A stretch of DNA of 64,000 bases, taken from Merdimonas faecis. GTDB taxonomy: Bacteria > Bacillota > Clostridia > Lachnospirales > Lachnospiraceae. Each line of letters opens with the position of its first letter. Position 1 is the first letter of the stretch. Location of the stretch: positions 1 through 64,000 of the forward strand of contig NZ_MIEH01000006.1 in NCBI RefSeq assembly GCF_001754075.1, given 5' to 3'. The notes under the pieces were generated by a model. The model was given only the letters and a program-made list of their open reading frames with translations. It had not been told where the DNA came from and did no database searches. This document shows positions 16,277 through 26,007 of the stretch, piece by piece. A program made the translations under genes and the position numbers.

Positions 16277-17464
16277 ATGAAATTCAGGATTTTCTTCCGA
16301 TTTACAACTGTTATGATCCTATATTATATTTCCTGCTGTGCAATAATGGGCTTTGCTGCTCTTTTTATGCAATCCAGAGGATTCACCAATACAGAGACCG
16401 GCTTATTCTTCACTTGCTCTTCCTTTCTGTGTATCGTTCAGCAGATGCTCTATGGGGTCGCCCTGGATCGTTTCCCCCGCCTGTCAGCCAGGCATTTTCT
16501 TCTTGGCTTTGGCGTAATTTCTATCCTACTTGGCATACTTCTCAGTTTCACAACAAAAAAAACGGTTCTTTTTATATGTTATACATTACTTAATTCCTGC
16601 ATACTTACATCCTCATCCCTTATCAACACTTTTGGCATTGAATTTGTCAATGCCGGGATCCCTCTCAATTTTGGTTTGGCACGAGGCCTTGGTTCTCTTT
16701 CCTATGCCTGCTCCTCCCTGTTTCTCGGCAATATAATCAGCCACTATTCTGTATCTGTGATCCTGCCCGTACATATTGCAACGCAGTGTGTGCTTTTACT
16801 CCTTCTGTGCCTTCATACGGTCAATACTCCCGGATCATCAACTATGCCAACAGAGCTTCCTTCCGAATCATCTCATAACATGCTCTCGTTTCTGCGGGCA
16901 AATCCATTTCTTCTTCTTTTATTTACTGGAATGCTGCTTCTCTATTTCAGTTACACAGTGATCAATAATTTTCATATTAATATTATTGAAGCAACTGGTG
17001 GCGGCAGCCGCGAACTCGGCATATCCACTTCTATCGCCGCATTGTTGGAACTTCCTGCAATGGCTGCCTTCACCCCACTCTCCCGGAAAATACTTCCCCG
17101 GACTCTTCTATTAATCTCCTGTGTCTTCTTCTTTCTTAAAATATCTATGCTTTTCTTTGCCGGGAATATTATTGATGTATATGCTTCACAGATCCTCCAG
17201 TTTTTTTCTTACGGAATTTTCGTCCCTGCATCTACATATTACATCAATTCCATTCTCCCGCCATGCGACAAAATGAAAGGGCAAAGTGCATTGGGAATCT
17301 TTACTTTTGGTCTAAGCGGTTTAATTTCCAGCCTTTTATGCGGCGCGTTACTAGATCTTTTCTCAGTAAAAATCATGTTAGGCTGCTTCAGTCTGCTTGC
17401 ATTAGCAGGCTTGATAATAACCATCATAGCCTGTCGAAAGTTACACGCCTATGAAACTCTTTAA
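16277..17464 (+). CDS. MFS transporter (LacY/MFS_1_like group)
   Basis: 395 residues with about 12 membrane segments, beginning MKFRIFFRFTTVMILYYIS. The layout resembles the oligosaccharide or nucleoside:proton symporter-like MFS group (GFAALFMQSRGFTNTETGLFF). A GVALDRFPR loop after the second segment is the family A-motif region. GAGGAG lies 8 nt upstream of the ATG. It is divergent from frlR and shares the operator found at frlD. I infer a second route for uptake, or export, of Amadori compounds or their products. The substrate is not shown by sequence. Confidence 0.8.
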   Translation: MKFRIFFRFTTVMILYYISCCAIMGFAALFMQSRGFTNTETGLFFTCSSFLCIVQQMLYGVALDRFPRLSARHFLLGFGVISILLGILLSFTTKKTVLFICYTLLNSCILTSSSLINTFGIEFVNAGIPLNFGLARGLGSLSYACSSLFLGNIISHYSVSVILPVHIATQCVLLLLLCLHTVNTPGSSTMPTELPSESSHNMLSFLRANPFLLLLFTGMLLLYFSYTVINNFHINIIEATGGGSRELGISTSIAALLELPAMAAFTPLSRKILPRTLLLISCVFFFLKISMLFFAGNIIDVYASQILQFFSYGIFVPASTYYINSILPPCDKMKGQSALGIFTFGLSGLISSLLCGALLDLFSVKIMLGCFSLLALAGLIITIIACRKLHAYETL

Positions 17465-17505
17465 TTTAAGCAACAGGATAATGATTGTAATACCGTTCCC
17501 CCCTG

Positions 17506-19722
17506 TTAACACCTCTGCCGGCCTGCCAGCACCACCCCGCCAAGGCCCATTGCCGCCATAACAAACCACCCGGCAGCCTGCGCCCGGTCGCCTGTGTCAG
17601 GGGCCTCTCCCGAGCCATCCGGGCTACTCGAGCTGTCCGGCAAGACAGCCGCCTTTCTCTCCTTATATCGGATGGTGTAGACATTTCCACTTTTTTCTCT
17701 CACCAGCCTGACCATCTGCTGCTGATCCGGCTCTGGTTCCCCGTCTGCAGGATAGGCCGGGTCTGAGGGATCCAGCGGCTGTACGATGATCTGATCTCCT
17801 CTGGTTCCGGTTCCTCTTTCCTCATAAAACAAACTGCCGCTTTCATCTTCCACATGGCGTATGGTGTATTCTGTATCCTCCACCGGGATCCAGCCTGCAT
17901 ACAAGATCAGGTCCTCCTCCACCGGCTTCCCAAAGTCCCACGCAGTCATTGTATCCTCCCCGCCGGAGGGTTCTTCGAACCATCCCAGGAAAATGTATCC
18001 GGCACGGATGGGAGCCTCCGGCTCCCGGGCACATTCCCCGGCCCGGACGGATTGCTCCGCAGGAACTTTGGACACTTCTTCTTGATCCGCCTGCACATCG
18101 AACCTTACCGTCCGGTCTGCCGGCGTCCGTCCGGCATACACACGGACGTGATCCGAGGGCATAAGGAACCCCTGAAGAGGTTCGCCTGCGGACGTTAACG
18201 CCGGACTGAGATACCAGCCGGTAAACTTCTGATTTTTATGCTCCGCTTCATTCTCCGGAACATATGCCAGGGTCACCTCATCCCGGTAGGTCACTTCTTC
18301 CGTATAGAGAACCCGGCTTTCCCCCTGATCGCTGACGTCCACATAATCCAGCCGGAAGGTGTCCCGCTTCATATAAATGTAAATGTGAGAACTCACTCCA
18401 CGGAACACGCATTTCCCGTCCGCCTGGATCTGAAGGGGGCTGATAGGGATACGATTTCCCTGTTCGCAGGCCTCCGGCGAAGCGCCGGTGGTATACCAGC
18501 TCTCCTCACAGGTCAGCCCCTTGGGGTGCAGGACCGTAACCTCCGCGCCGTACACAGTCGGATCCTTGTCCACCTGAACACTTTCCTGGCGGACTTTCCG
18601 GTAAGTCCCGTCACTTCGCTCCTTAAAATAAGTCAGGTAAACTGTGTAAGAATCCCGCTCCAGCCAGGGATAAGCATCGAAGGTATGATTACCAAGAGCC
18701 AGGTCCTGGAAATAAAAGCTGTCCAGATGGCGCCCGCTGGCCTCAAACTCATCCCGCACTCCCAGGAATTCCATATCCTGGTGCTGTGTCCTCTCCATGT
18801 AATGCTTCTCCATCTCATCATAGGAGGGGAAATCTTCCGGCAGCGGCGCGCCGTATTTCCCCTGCGCCGTATACCAGACCTCTTTGTTGGGGATCAGAGA
18901 ATCACTGGAGTCTGATTCGTGGGCCGCTTCCTCGTGGAGACGAATGGTCCAGATCTCCCGGTCATAATACAGGTTCAGAACGGCTTTCCCATCCGCCGTC
19001 ACCACCGTGTCGTCACAGCGGGCATAGTCAAACCCATAGTAATCTCCGTAATATTCCGAATCCGGGAACCAGTCCGCCATCTCCCCGGCCCGCTCCACAT
19101 CCTCCCTGGAAGCCGTTACCCTGCTGCCCGTTCTGGCCGTCCGCACCTCAGTCTCCCCCAGCAGCGAGTATCTCTCGTCCTCTGCGTTTTCCATCCACCG
19201 CAGCACAGTATACTGGCTCTCCCCCGGCTCCCAGAGGGCCTTCAGTACCGTCTCCCCTTCCGGCATCACCTCCGGCAGCTCCTGATCCCATCCCTGGAAA
19301 ATGTATCCTTGCCGGACCGGTTCCTCCACTGCTCCAATCTGGTCACGGATATCCTGTCCCGCCCAGCCGTACAGAGGTGGGATATAAGTCCCCTCCGTCT
19401 GAAATGTAACCCGGTCATAAAAAAGCCTTGTATAGTAGATCTTCTTCGTCCCTTTTCCATCTGCCGCTACCAGGATCGTCATATCCTGCCCCGGTTCTTT
19501 CTTACAATGATCAAAATCCCTGTGAGGAACATTTACCCTTCTTCCCGCCGGTGCCCGGTAAGTCTCCCTTGCCAGCAGGGTCTCCGCCCCCTGATCCCGC
19601 GCAATGTATTCCACTGTATACTCTGCCTGCCCGCCCCCAGCCTCCGCGCTTACATGCATAGCGGGAACGCACAGCGACAACAGAAGAAGTGCAAAAGCCG
19701 CCCGTCTTCTCATCCCTCTCAT
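17506..19722 (-). CDS. large cell-surface protein with Listeria-Bacteroides (InlB B-type) repeats
   Basis: About 738 residues. N-terminal signal peptide (RRRAAFALLLLSLCVPAMHVSA). At least three Flg_new/InlB B-repeat-like units are recognisable: GYIFQGWDQELPEVMPEGET, QKFTGWYLSPALTSAGEPLQ and GYIFLGWFEEPSGGEDTMTA, each ending in an aromatic-rich AxW/YAG segment. The C-terminus has SGEAPDTGD, then a hydrophobic segment and RQRC: a sorting-signal layout in which APDTG replaces LPxTG. The start choice among three ATGs is uncertain; I take the one with AAGG(GC) just upstream. G+C is higher than the flanking genes. Probably adhesion or another surface role. Confidence 0.8.
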   Translation of the reverse strand: MRGMRRRAAFALLLLSLCVPAMHVSAEAGGGQAEYTVEYIARDQGAETLLARETYRAPAGRRVNVPHRDFDHCKKEPGQDMTILVAADGKGTKKIYYTRLFYDRVTFQTEGTYIPPLYGWAGQDIRDQIGAVEEPVRQGYIFQGWDQELPEVMPEGETVLKALWEPGESQYTVLRWMENAEDERYSLLGETEVRTARTGSRVTASREDVERAGEMADWFPDSEYYGDYYGFDYARCDDTVVTADGKAVLNLYYDREIWTIRLHEEAAHESDSSDSLIPNKEVWYTAQGKYGAPLPEDFPSYDEMEKHYMERTQHQDMEFLGVRDEFEASGRHLDSFYFQDLALGNHTFDAYPWLERDSYTVYLTYFKERSDGTYRKVRQESVQVDKDPTVYGAEVTVLHPKGLTCEESWYTTGASPEACEQGNRIPISPLQIQADGKCVFRGVSSHIYIYMKRDTFRLDYVDVSDQGESRVLYTEEVTYRDEVTLAYVPENEAEHKNQKFTGWYLSPALTSAGEPLQGFLMPSDHVRVYAGRTPADRTVRFDVQADQEEVSKVPAEQSVRAGECAREPEAPIRAGYIFLGWFEEPSGGEDTMTAWDFGKPVEEDLILYAGWIPVEDTEYTIRHVEDESGSLFYEERGTGTRGDQIIVQPLDPSDPAYPADGEPEPDQQQMVRLVREKSGNVYTIRYKERKAAVLPDSSSSPDGSGEAPDTGDRAQAAGWFVMAAMGLGGVVLAGRQRC

Positions 19723-19916
19723 CTGCCCTTTATTCCTTTCTCTTTTGCAAAATGGCCGTATCACTACCGTTCCGCATTATACCATTTCAGGAAGGAAAAA
19801 ACTGCAAGTAATATTTTCCAGAGAAGAGGTGCTGCTCTAAGTATGATTTTATTGTTCCCTTTACTTCTCCATAAGAAAGAGGTTTATTTCACAAGAGGCC
19901 AACTTAATTTTTTAAT

Positions 19917-20762
19917 TCATTTTGAAATGTTATCCTTTATGTAAGCACATACAGCTTCGCAGACTACAGTCCATTTTATATCACCCACATAGAAATTATC
20001 ATTCTTATATAGATCCCACAAATTCAATAATCCTTCATCTGTTGATATTTCATTCACGATTTTTTCTACTTGCTCCGAACCAAATGTAGTCTTTCGTTTC
20101 ATGCAGGTTGCTGTAAATGCTTCTGCCAGCACCTTCTTATCGATACTGACTTTATTTCCTACTACAATCTCATACACATCATAATAATCTCGCATCCGCG
20201 TTGTTGTAATTCCCCTTGCCAGAATGGTCTGGATCTTTTCTGCAAGAAGAGTTTCCGGCGTGTAAGTCATCAGTTCGATATTCCTGTCTTCAAACATAAG
20301 AGGATAACTATAACGAATTGCTGAAGGTGTAATGACATCATCAGTAGAGAGATCTATCTTAATCCTCTGTTTCAAACGGTCAAGTCTGGCTTCCAGCACC
20401 AACCGGACCCCTGGATATTCAAAGTCGGTCATGATTTCAGATACTTTTACGATTTCAAAACTGATCCCGTCCTCAATCTGAATGTGAATGATCTCACTGA
20501 CAATCTTCACAGCTTCATCTTCATTCAGGGGCAGCGCCCTGATCGTTGTATCAATATCCATGGTTGCTCTTGTGTCAATTCCAACTAACGAAGCGACAAG
20601 CATGCCGCCTTTTAATATAAAATTATTTCGATAAGGGGATATCGAAACTCTTTCCAGAAAGCGCTCCATAATAAAATTACGGATCAGCATCTGTGCAGTC
20701 TGATTATCGCCATGAGAAATATTTCTCACTTTATCTTTTAACTGTTTTGATGTATGGATCAT
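19917..20762 (-). CDS. abiEii: AbiEii/AbiGii-family nucleotidyltransferase toxin
   Basis: 281-residue DUF1814/AbiEii protein. AbiEii toxins are nucleotidyltransferase-fold enzymes that act on tRNA or nucleotides and arrest growth. The fold motif is FILKGGMLVASLVG followed by TRATMDIDTT, giving the GG and the D-x-D of the active site. Further helical motifs such as LLAEKIQTILARG and MRDYYDVYEI are typical. The start ATG overlaps the stop of the antitoxin gene by 4 nt, so the pair is translationally coupled. Confidence 0.9.
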   Translation of the reverse strand: MIHTSKQLKDKVRNISHGDNQTAQMLIRNFIMERFLERVSISPYRNNFILKGGMLVASLVGIDTRATMDIDTTIRALPLNEDEAVKIVSEIIHIQIEDGISFEIVKVSEIMTDFEYPGVRLVLEARLDRLKQRIKIDLSTDDVITPSAIRYSYPLMFEDRNIELMTYTPETLLAEKIQTILARGITTTRMRDYYDVYEIVVGNKVSIDKKVLAEAFTATCMKRKTTFGSEQVEKIVNEISTDEGLLNLWDLYKNDNFYVGDIKWTVVCEAVCAYIKDNISK

Positions 20763-21349
20763 GCCAGCACCTCCACATATTTCATAACCTCGTCACGTAT
20801 TTTCAGCTTTTCTGCATAGCGAACCAGAACCTGTAACCTTTTTCCTGAGTCTGACATATATTCTTTCATTACAATCTGAAACGTCTGCACATCCATCTTT
20901 TTCCGATTAATTACCGCATCACAGATGGCGCGTTCCTTATCATAGACTACAATCTGATTCCCATATCCCGATTCAGCTACAGTTTCTCCCAATTCATACA
21001 AGTCTTCCTTTAGCGATCTTACCTGGATTTTCTTTTTTCTCAAATGAACTGCATTATACCCCTGAGGAACAGTCACTTCAATCCTACTGTATTCCCGATC
21101 TGTAAGCCCGTGGATATAAAGTGCTGTTTCCCCGGAAAAAATAATCTTAGGATTCATTTTCTGCAACAAATACAGTTCATCCGGCCAGATATCCGGCGCT
21201 GCATAGATTCCATGAGCTACTCTTTCATATCCATTTTCCTTTACAAATTTTGACAGATAAGTTTTTGAAATCTTATGGCTGAGCACCTCTGCCGTAAATA
21301 AATATCCATTATTCTCATCTGACAATTTCCATAAAATATCTTTTTTCAT
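20759..21349 (-). CDS. abiEi: AbiEi-type antitoxin / transcriptional regulator
   Basis: 196 residues. The N-terminal winged helix (FTAEVLSHKISKTYLSKFVKENGYERVAHGIY) and following domain (KIIFSGETALYIHGLTDR) match AbiEi antitoxins, which neutralise AbiEii and repress their own operon by binding inverted repeats. The ATG follows a GGCGG-type ribosome site. It precedes abiEii with a 4-nt overlap. The promoter upstream is framed by two inverted arms. The pair has lower G+C than lysS beside it, which suggests acquisition. Confidence 0.88.
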   Translation of the reverse strand: MKKDILWKLSDENNGYLFTAEVLSHKISKTYLSKFVKENGYERVAHGIYAAPDIWPDELYLLQKMNPKIIFSGETALYIHGLTDREYSRIEVTVPQGYNAVHLRKKKIQVRSLKEDLYELGETVAESGYGNQIVVYDKERAICDAVINRKKMDVQTFQIVMKEYMSDSGKRLQVLVRYAEKLKIRDEVMKYVEVLA

Positions 21350-21360
21350 AATACCGCCTT

Positions 21361-21408
21361 GTTTACTTTTTTGTCCTAATTATATATTATTTAGACACAA
21401 AAGTAAAC
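21361..21408 (-). promoter_or_regulatory. abiE promoter framed by AbiEi operator arms
   Basis: GTTTACTTTTTTGTC (21361-21375) and GACACAAAAGTAAAC (21394-21408) are inverted copies with one mismatch. The minus-strand promoter lies between and within them: TTTACT (21407-21402), a 17-nt spacer and TATAAT (21384-21379). One arm covers the -35 and the other lies just downstream of the -10. Confidence 0.8.
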
Positions 21409-21435
21409 TTCAAATAATACGAAAAATATTTTTCC

Positions 21436-21482
21436 AAAAAGGGCACTTTTCTAAAATTCTCTTTTAGAAAAGTGCCCTTTTT
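21436..21482 (-). terminator. lysS terminator (probably bidirectional)
   Basis: A 21-bp perfect stem: the arm at 21436-21456 starts AAAAAGGGCACTTTTC and pairs with 21462-21482, with a 5-nt loop. T-runs occur on both strands. It closes lysS and shields the abiE promoter from lysS transcription. Confidence 0.9.
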
Positions 21483-21511
21483 TCGCGCATATTAACAGAC
21501 TTATTATAAAA

Positions 21512-23446
21512 CTAGTACAGCTTCGCCCCTGCCGGGATACTGTCATCCACCATCAGAAGGTTCAGCCCCTCATGGCCGTCGTACTCATACACGGCGCTGA
21601 TCAGCATACCGCAGGAATCAATGCCCATCATCTTCCTGGGCGGCAGATTTGTGATGGCGATACAGGTCTTGCCCACCAGTTCCTCCGGCTCATAGTAATC
21701 GTGGATCCCGCTTAAGATCACCCGGTCCTCGCCGGATCCGTCGTCCAGAAGGAACTTCAGAAGCTTCTTGGACTTGGGAACCGCCTCACATTCTTTCACC
21801 TTCACAACCCGGAAATCCGACTTACTGAAGGTATCAAAATCAACAAACTCCTCAAACAGCGGCTCAACCTTCACCTTGGACAGGTCGATCTTCACCGCCG
21901 GCGCCTCCGCTGCCCGGACTGTGGTCTGGGCTGCGTTGTTTGCCTCGTTCTTTGCAGCGCCCTGTGACTTCATTGTGGGGAACAAAAGCACGTCACGGAT
22001 CGCAGCGCTGTCTGTCAACAGCATACACATCCGGTCGATACCAAATCCGATTCCGCCTGTAGGCGGCATACCGATTTCCAATGCATTTAAGAAATCCTCA
22101 TCTGTGGTATTGGCTTCCTCGTCTCCCTGTGCCAGGAGTTCTTCCTGTGCCTTAAAACGCTCTCTCTGATCGATAGGATCGTTCAGCTCGGAGTACGCGT
22201 TTGCCATCTCCCAGCCGTTCATGAAGAACTCGAAACGCTCCACGTATTCCGGATTCTCCGGTTTCTTCTTGGTCAGCGGAGAGATTTCGATCGGATGATC
22301 TGTTACAAATGTCGGCTGGATCAGGTGCTCTTCCGCAAACTCCTCGAAGAAGAGGCTTAAGATATCACCTTTCTTATGACGCTCCTCATACTCTACATGA
22401 TGCTCGTCCGCCAGCTTCTTTGCATCTTCCGTGGTCTTGACTTCATTCCAGTCCACACCGACATATTTCTTTACAGCATCCACCATAGTGATCCGTTCAA
22501 ACGGTTTCCCCAGATCCATTTCCACACCATTGTAGGTAATGGTGGTGGTTCCCAGAACTTCCTGCGCTACATGGCGGTACAGATTTTCGGTAAGATCCAT
22601 CATTCCGTTATAGTCTGTGTATGCCTGGTACAGCTCCATCAGGGTAAATTCTGGATTATGTCTGGTATCCAGACCCTCGTTACGGAATACACGGCCGATT
22701 TCATAGACTCTTTCCAGTCCGCCTACGATCAGTCTCTTTAAGTACAGCTCCAGAGAAATACGGAGTTTAAAGTCCTCATTTAATGCATTAAAATGTGTCT
22801 CAAACGGTCTTGCGGCAGCTCCTCCTGCATTGCTTACCAGCATCGGAGTCTCTACCTCTAAGAATCCCTGCCCGTCCAGATATCTGCGGATAGAGCTTAA
22901 AATCTTTGAACGTTTGATAAAGGTATCTCTTGCATCCGGATTCATGATCAGGTCCACATATCTCTGACGGTAGCGCATATCAGTATTGGTCAGTCCGTGA
23001 TATTTTTCCGGCAGGATCTGAAGACTCTTGGACAAAAGCTTCACTGCAGAGGCATGGATGGAAATCTCACCGGTCTTAGTCTTGAAAACTTCACCCTCGA
23101 TTCCCACGATATCTCCGATATCCAGTTTTTTGAAATCCTTGTATGCTTCTTCGCCTACGCTGTCTCTTGCCACGTAGGACTGGATGTTTCCACTCTGATC
23201 CAGAATATTACAGAAGGAAGCCTTTCCCATCACACGCTTCTGCATGACACGTCCGGCCAGGGACACCTGCTTCCCTTCCATTTCCTCGTAATTCTCTTTC
23301 ACATCCATTGCATGACAGGTCACATCATATTTCGTGATCTCAAATGGATTTTTCCCGTTTGCCTGCAGGTCTGCCAGCTTTTCCCGGCGAACCTTGCGGA
23401 GCTGATTTACATCCTGCTCCTGTCCTTTTTTCTGCTGCTCTCCCAT
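21512..23446 (-). CDS. lysS: lysyl-tRNA synthetase (class II) with C-terminal tRNA-binding domain
   Basis: 644 residues. Residues about 60-145 are the OB-fold anticodon-binding domain. The class II catalytic core follows, with motif 2 around [20 protein letters not shown] and motif 3 in [14 protein letters not shown]. After about residue 500 comes an alanine-rich linker ([19 protein letters not shown]) and then a Trbp111/EMAP-II-like tRNA-binding domain ([20 protein letters not shown] to the end). Ordinary bacterial LysRS is about 500 residues; this appended domain is known in some Clostridia. GreA is encoded 65 nt upstream on the same strand and probably co-transcribed. Confidence 0.97.
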   Translation of the reverse strand: MGEQQKKGQEQDVNQLRKVRREKLADLQANGKNPFEITKYDVTCHAMDVKENYEEMEGKQVSLAGRVMQKRVMGKASFCNILDQSGNIQSYVARDSVGEEAYKDFKKLDIGDIVGIEGEVFKTKTGEISIHASAVKLLSKSLQILPEKYHGLTNTDMRYRQRYVDLIMNPDARDTFIKRSKILSSIRRYLDGQGFLEVETPMLVSNAGGAAARPFETHFNALNEDFKLRISLELYLKRLIVGGLERVYEIGRVFRNEGLDTRHNPEFTLMELYQAYTDYNGMMDLTENLYRHVAQEVLGTTTITYNGVEMDLGKPFERITMVDAVKKYVGVDWNEVKTTEDAKKLADEHHVEYEERHKKGDILSLFFEEFAEEHLIQPTFVTDHPIEISPLTKKKPENPEYVERFEFFMNGWEMANAYSELNDPIDQRERFKAQEELLAQGDEEANTTDEDFLNALEIGMPPTGGIGFGIDRMCMLLTDSAAIRDVLLFPTMKSQGAAKNEANNAAQTTVRAAEAPAVKIDLSKVKVEPLFEEFVDFDTFSKSDFRVVKVKECEAVPKSKKLLKFLLDDGSGEDRVILSGIHDYYEPEELVGKTCIAITNLPPRKMMGIDSCGMLISAVYEYDGHEGLNLLMVDDSIPAGAKLY

Positions 23447-23511
23447 GAATCCTCATCCTTCCTGTGCCAGCGGCCAAAAAGGCGGCGGCTGACCCTTTTA
23501 CTTTTTACCTT

Positions 23512-23994
23512 TTACGCTGAACGGCTGATCTCCAGCACTTTATACTGGATATCTCCTGCCTGTGTCTCTACATCTACTACATCGCCCACAGATTTCCCGA
23601 TCAGGGCCTGTCCTACCGGAGATTCGTTGGAAATTTTTCCTTCCAGGCTGTTGGCCTCTGTGGAGCCTACAATCTTAAATTCCATTTCCTCGTCAAAAGT
23701 CACATCAAATACCTTGACGGTACATCCTACGTTGATCTTATCGTAGTCTACTTCATCCTCTACGACAACCTCTGCATTTTTCAGGATGCCTTCCAGCTCT
23801 TCAATCCGGGCCTCTATATCACGCTGCTCGTCTTTTGCAGCATCATATTCTGCATTTTCAGACAAGTCGCCCTGCTCTCTTGCTTCTTTGATTTTGCCGG
23901 CGACTTCTTTTCGCTTTACAACCTTCAGATGCTCCAGCTCGTCCTCCAAAGCCTGTAAGCCTGCATAAGTCAATAATTTTTTCTTTGCTTCCAT
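23512..23994 (-). CDS. greA: transcription elongation factor GreA
   Basis: 160-residue GreA. The N-terminal coiled coil (LTYAGLQALEDELEHLKVVKR, EAREQGDLSENAEYDAAKDEQ) carries the acidic tip that reaches the RNA polymerase active site to rescue backtracked complexes. The C-terminal FKBP-like domain contains ISNESPVGQALIGKSVGD. Normal length. First gene of the greA-lysS unit, behind an exact-consensus promoter with a 5' leader of about 110 nt. Confidence 0.97.
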   Translation of the reverse strand: MEAKKKLLTYAGLQALEDELEHLKVVKRKEVAGKIKEAREQGDLSENAEYDAAKDEQRDIEARIEELEGILKNAEVVVEDEVDYDKINVGCTVKVFDVTFDEEMEFKIVGSTEANSLEGKISNESPVGQALIGKSVGDVVDVETQAGDIQYKVLEISRSA

Positions 23995-24112
23995 CGTCTT
24001 TCCCTTCCCTTTTCACACTTTCTTTTTATATGTTAACCGAAAGAAATTGGTTTTTTGTATGCTCAGACATGCATAAAATTATTGAAATTAAAGATACTTT
24101 CACAATTTCATT

Positions 24113-24141
24113 ATTATACAGAAACACATCTGCCATGTCAA
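24113..24141 (-). promoter_or_regulatory. exact-consensus promoter of greA-lysS
   Basis: On the minus strand, TTGACA (24141-24136), a 17-nt spacer and TATAAT (24118-24113): a perfect sigma-A match with optimal spacing, suggesting strong constitutive expression. Confidence 0.85.
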
Positions 24142-24204
24142 CATTTTTGTGCCGATCAGCATGATAAAGTATATGTCGGACTTGCTTCTTTTATTATCGG
24201 TTCT

Positions 24205-25161
24205 CTAGGTTATTTTTTCATCCAGAAGCGCTTCCAGCTCTTCGTAGGATTCCACCTGGTTGATCTCATCACGCAGCTTCGCAGAACCCGGCAGGCCTTT
24301 CGTATACCAGGCCACATGCTTGCGCATTTCCCGGATTCCTAAGTAACCGCCTTTGAACTCGATCTGGAGCCTGGCGTGACGCAGCATCGTCTCCTTCAGC
24401 TCCTTTGCCGAAGGGCGGCCCGGCATCTGCCCGGTCCGTTCATATTCCAGAAGATCCCGGAATATCCAGGGATTTCCCTGGGCGCCGCGGCCGATCATAA
24501 TCCCGTCGCAGCCGGTCTCCTCTTTCATTTTTAATGCCTTCTCTCCGGAGGTCACATCACCGTTGCCGATCACCGGGATGGAGACGGCCTCTTTCACCTT
24601 GCGGATAATCTCCCAGTCCGCCTGGCCCGAATAATACTGCTCTCTGGTCCGTCCATGCACCGCCACAGCCGCGCCCCCGGCTTCCTCGATCACCCGGGCG
24701 ATCTCCACCGCATTGACGCAAGTTTCGTCAAAGCCCTTCCGGATCTTTACCGTCACCGGCTTTTCAATGGCCCGCGCCGTCTGGTACACGATCTCATACA
24801 CCAGCTTCGGATTCTTCATCAGCGCAGATCCCTCGCCGTTTTTCACAACCTTCGGCACCGGGCAGCCCATATTGATATCCAGGATCTGGAACGGCAATTC
24901 CTCGATCGCCTTCGCCTGCTCGCTGATGATCTTAGGATCCGAGCCAAACAGCTGCAGCGACACCGGATACTCTCTGGGATCAATGGACAACAGCGCCTTT
25001 GTATTTCTATTTTTATATTGCAGTGCCTTCGCACTGATCATCTCCATACACAAAAGTCCCGCTCCCTGCTCCTTGCAGAGCAGCCGGAACGGGCGGTCAG
25101 TCACTCCCGCCATCGGGGCGAGAATGTATGGATTCGCAAGTTTTACGTTTCCTATCTTCAT
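24205..25161 (-). CDS. dusB: tRNA-dihydrouridine synthase (DusB type)
   Basis: 318-residue FMN-dependent TIM-barrel enzyme that reduces uridine to dihydrouridine in tRNA. It shows LAPMAGVTDRPFRLLCKEQG, the signature DINMGCPVPKVVKNGEGSAL with the catalytic Cys, AVAVHGRTREQYYSG, and the FMN phosphate site VIGNGDV...DGIMIGRGAQGNPWIF. The length is normal. It is the last gene of a minus-strand series with coaX and argF; the gap to coaX (68 nt) holds a long palindromic repeat. Confidence 0.95.
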   Translation of the reverse strand: MKIGNVKLANPYILAPMAGVTDRPFRLLCKEQGAGLLCMEMISAKALQYKNRNTKALLSIDPREYPVSLQLFGSDPKIISEQAKAIEELPFQILDINMGCPVPKVVKNGEGSALMKNPKLVYEIVYQTARAIEKPVTVKIRKGFDETCVNAVEIARVIEEAGGAAVAVHGRTREQYYSGQADWEIIRKVKEAVSIPVIGNGDVTSGEKALKMKEETGCDGIMIGRGAQGNPWIFRDLLEYERTGQMPGRPSAKELKETMLRHARLQIEFKGGYLGIREMRKHVAWYTKGLPGSAKLRDEINQVESYEELEALLDEKIT

Positions 25162-25176
25162 TTGGGGACACCCTTA

Positions 25177-25226
25177 GTGACGATTGGGGACGTACTCCAA
25201 CGCCAAAGGTGTACGTCCCCCGTCAC
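25177..25226. repeat. GGGGACGTAC-type palindromic repeat, copy 1
   Basis: Nested arms: GTGACG (25177-25182)/CGTCAC (25221-25226) outside and GGGGACGTAC (25186-25195)/GTACGTCCCC (25211-25220) inside. It fills the gap between coaX and dusB. A related copy with the same core lies at 41779-41821. Confidence 0.75.
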
Positions 25227-25229
25227 TTT

Positions 25230-26000
25230 TTACTTTCTATTTTTCTCAAATATGATCCGCAGCCCTTTCAGTGTCAGCTGTGGATCGTACACATCTACTA
25301 CATCAGTTTCTGCCACGATCATCTTGCCCAGGCCTCCGGTTGCCACTACTTTTGCGTCTGTGTAGCCGGATTCCTCTTTCAGGCGCCGGATGATATACTC
25401 GGTCTGCCCCACCTGGCCGTACAAAAGGCCGCCCTGCATGCTGGCGACAGTCTCTTTTGCCAGGATGGACGATGGCTTTTTGATCTCAATGGCCGGCAGC
25501 ATATCGGCCTCGCCCCACAGCGCCTGGGCTGAGGTCCGAAGGCCGGGGGCGATAAGCCCTGCCTCAAAGGTGCCGTCCGGTCCGATGATGTCATAGGTTG
25601 TGGCAGTGCCAAAGTCTACCACGATCACCGGTCCACCGTGCAGCGTGTAAGCGCCTACGGCGTCCACGATCCGGTCCGGCCCTACCTGCCTGGGATTTTC
25701 CGTGACGATCCGGATTCCGGTCCGGATCCCTGCCGATACTACGACCGGCTTGATATGAAAATATTTGATAATAGCGCTTCCCAGGGAATGCATGATATCC
25801 GGCACTACTGATGCGATGATCACATGATGGATCTCACTGCTTGGGATCCCGTGCCGCTCCACCAACTCCTGCAGCGTAATGCCGTATTCATCGGACGTGC
25901 GTGGCTGCTTGGACTTCATGCGGAAGGTGCCAAGAATCTCCTCGCCCCGGAATACGCCAAGCGTAATATTGGTATTTCCTACGTCTATGACAAGCAACAT
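25230..26000 (-). CDS. coaX: type III pantothenate kinase
   Basis: 256-residue ASKHA-fold kinase for the first step of coenzyme A synthesis. The phosphate-1 motif is [35 protein letters not shown] and [13 protein letters not shown] are the pantothenate and phosphate-2 regions with the catalytic Asp. Length is normal for CoaX. It lies 7 nt after the small gene at 26008 and is transcribed with it. Confidence 0.96.
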   Translation of the reverse strand: MLLVIDVGNTNITLGVFRGEEILGTFRMKSKQPRTSDEYGITLQELVERHGIPSSEIHHVIIASVVPDIMHSLGSAIIKYFHIKPVVVSAGIRTGIRIVTENPRQVGPDRIVDAVGAYTLHGGPVIVVDFGTATTYDIIGPDGTFEAGLIAPGLRTSAQALWGEADMLPAIEIKKPSSILAKETVASMQGGLLYGQVGQTEYIIRRLKEESGYTDAKVVATGGLGKMIVAETDVVDVYDPQLTLKGLRIIFEKNRK

Positions 26001-26007
26001 AATCTTT

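Noticed and set aside
18919-19944. 341-codon plus-strand frame opposite the surface-protein gene
   Set aside because: Arises from G+C-rich codon bias of the minus-strand gene; proline/arginine-rich with no motif. The minus frame has signal peptide, repeats and a C-terminal anchor.
23995-24112. T-box or riboswitch in the greA-lysS leader
   Set aside because: The leader is about 110 nt, AT-rich, and shows no T-box sequence or strong terminator/antiterminator pair.
25177-25226. A terminator between coaX and dusB
   Set aside because: The stem lacks a T-run and matches the dispersed repeat at 41779, so repeat identity explains it better.
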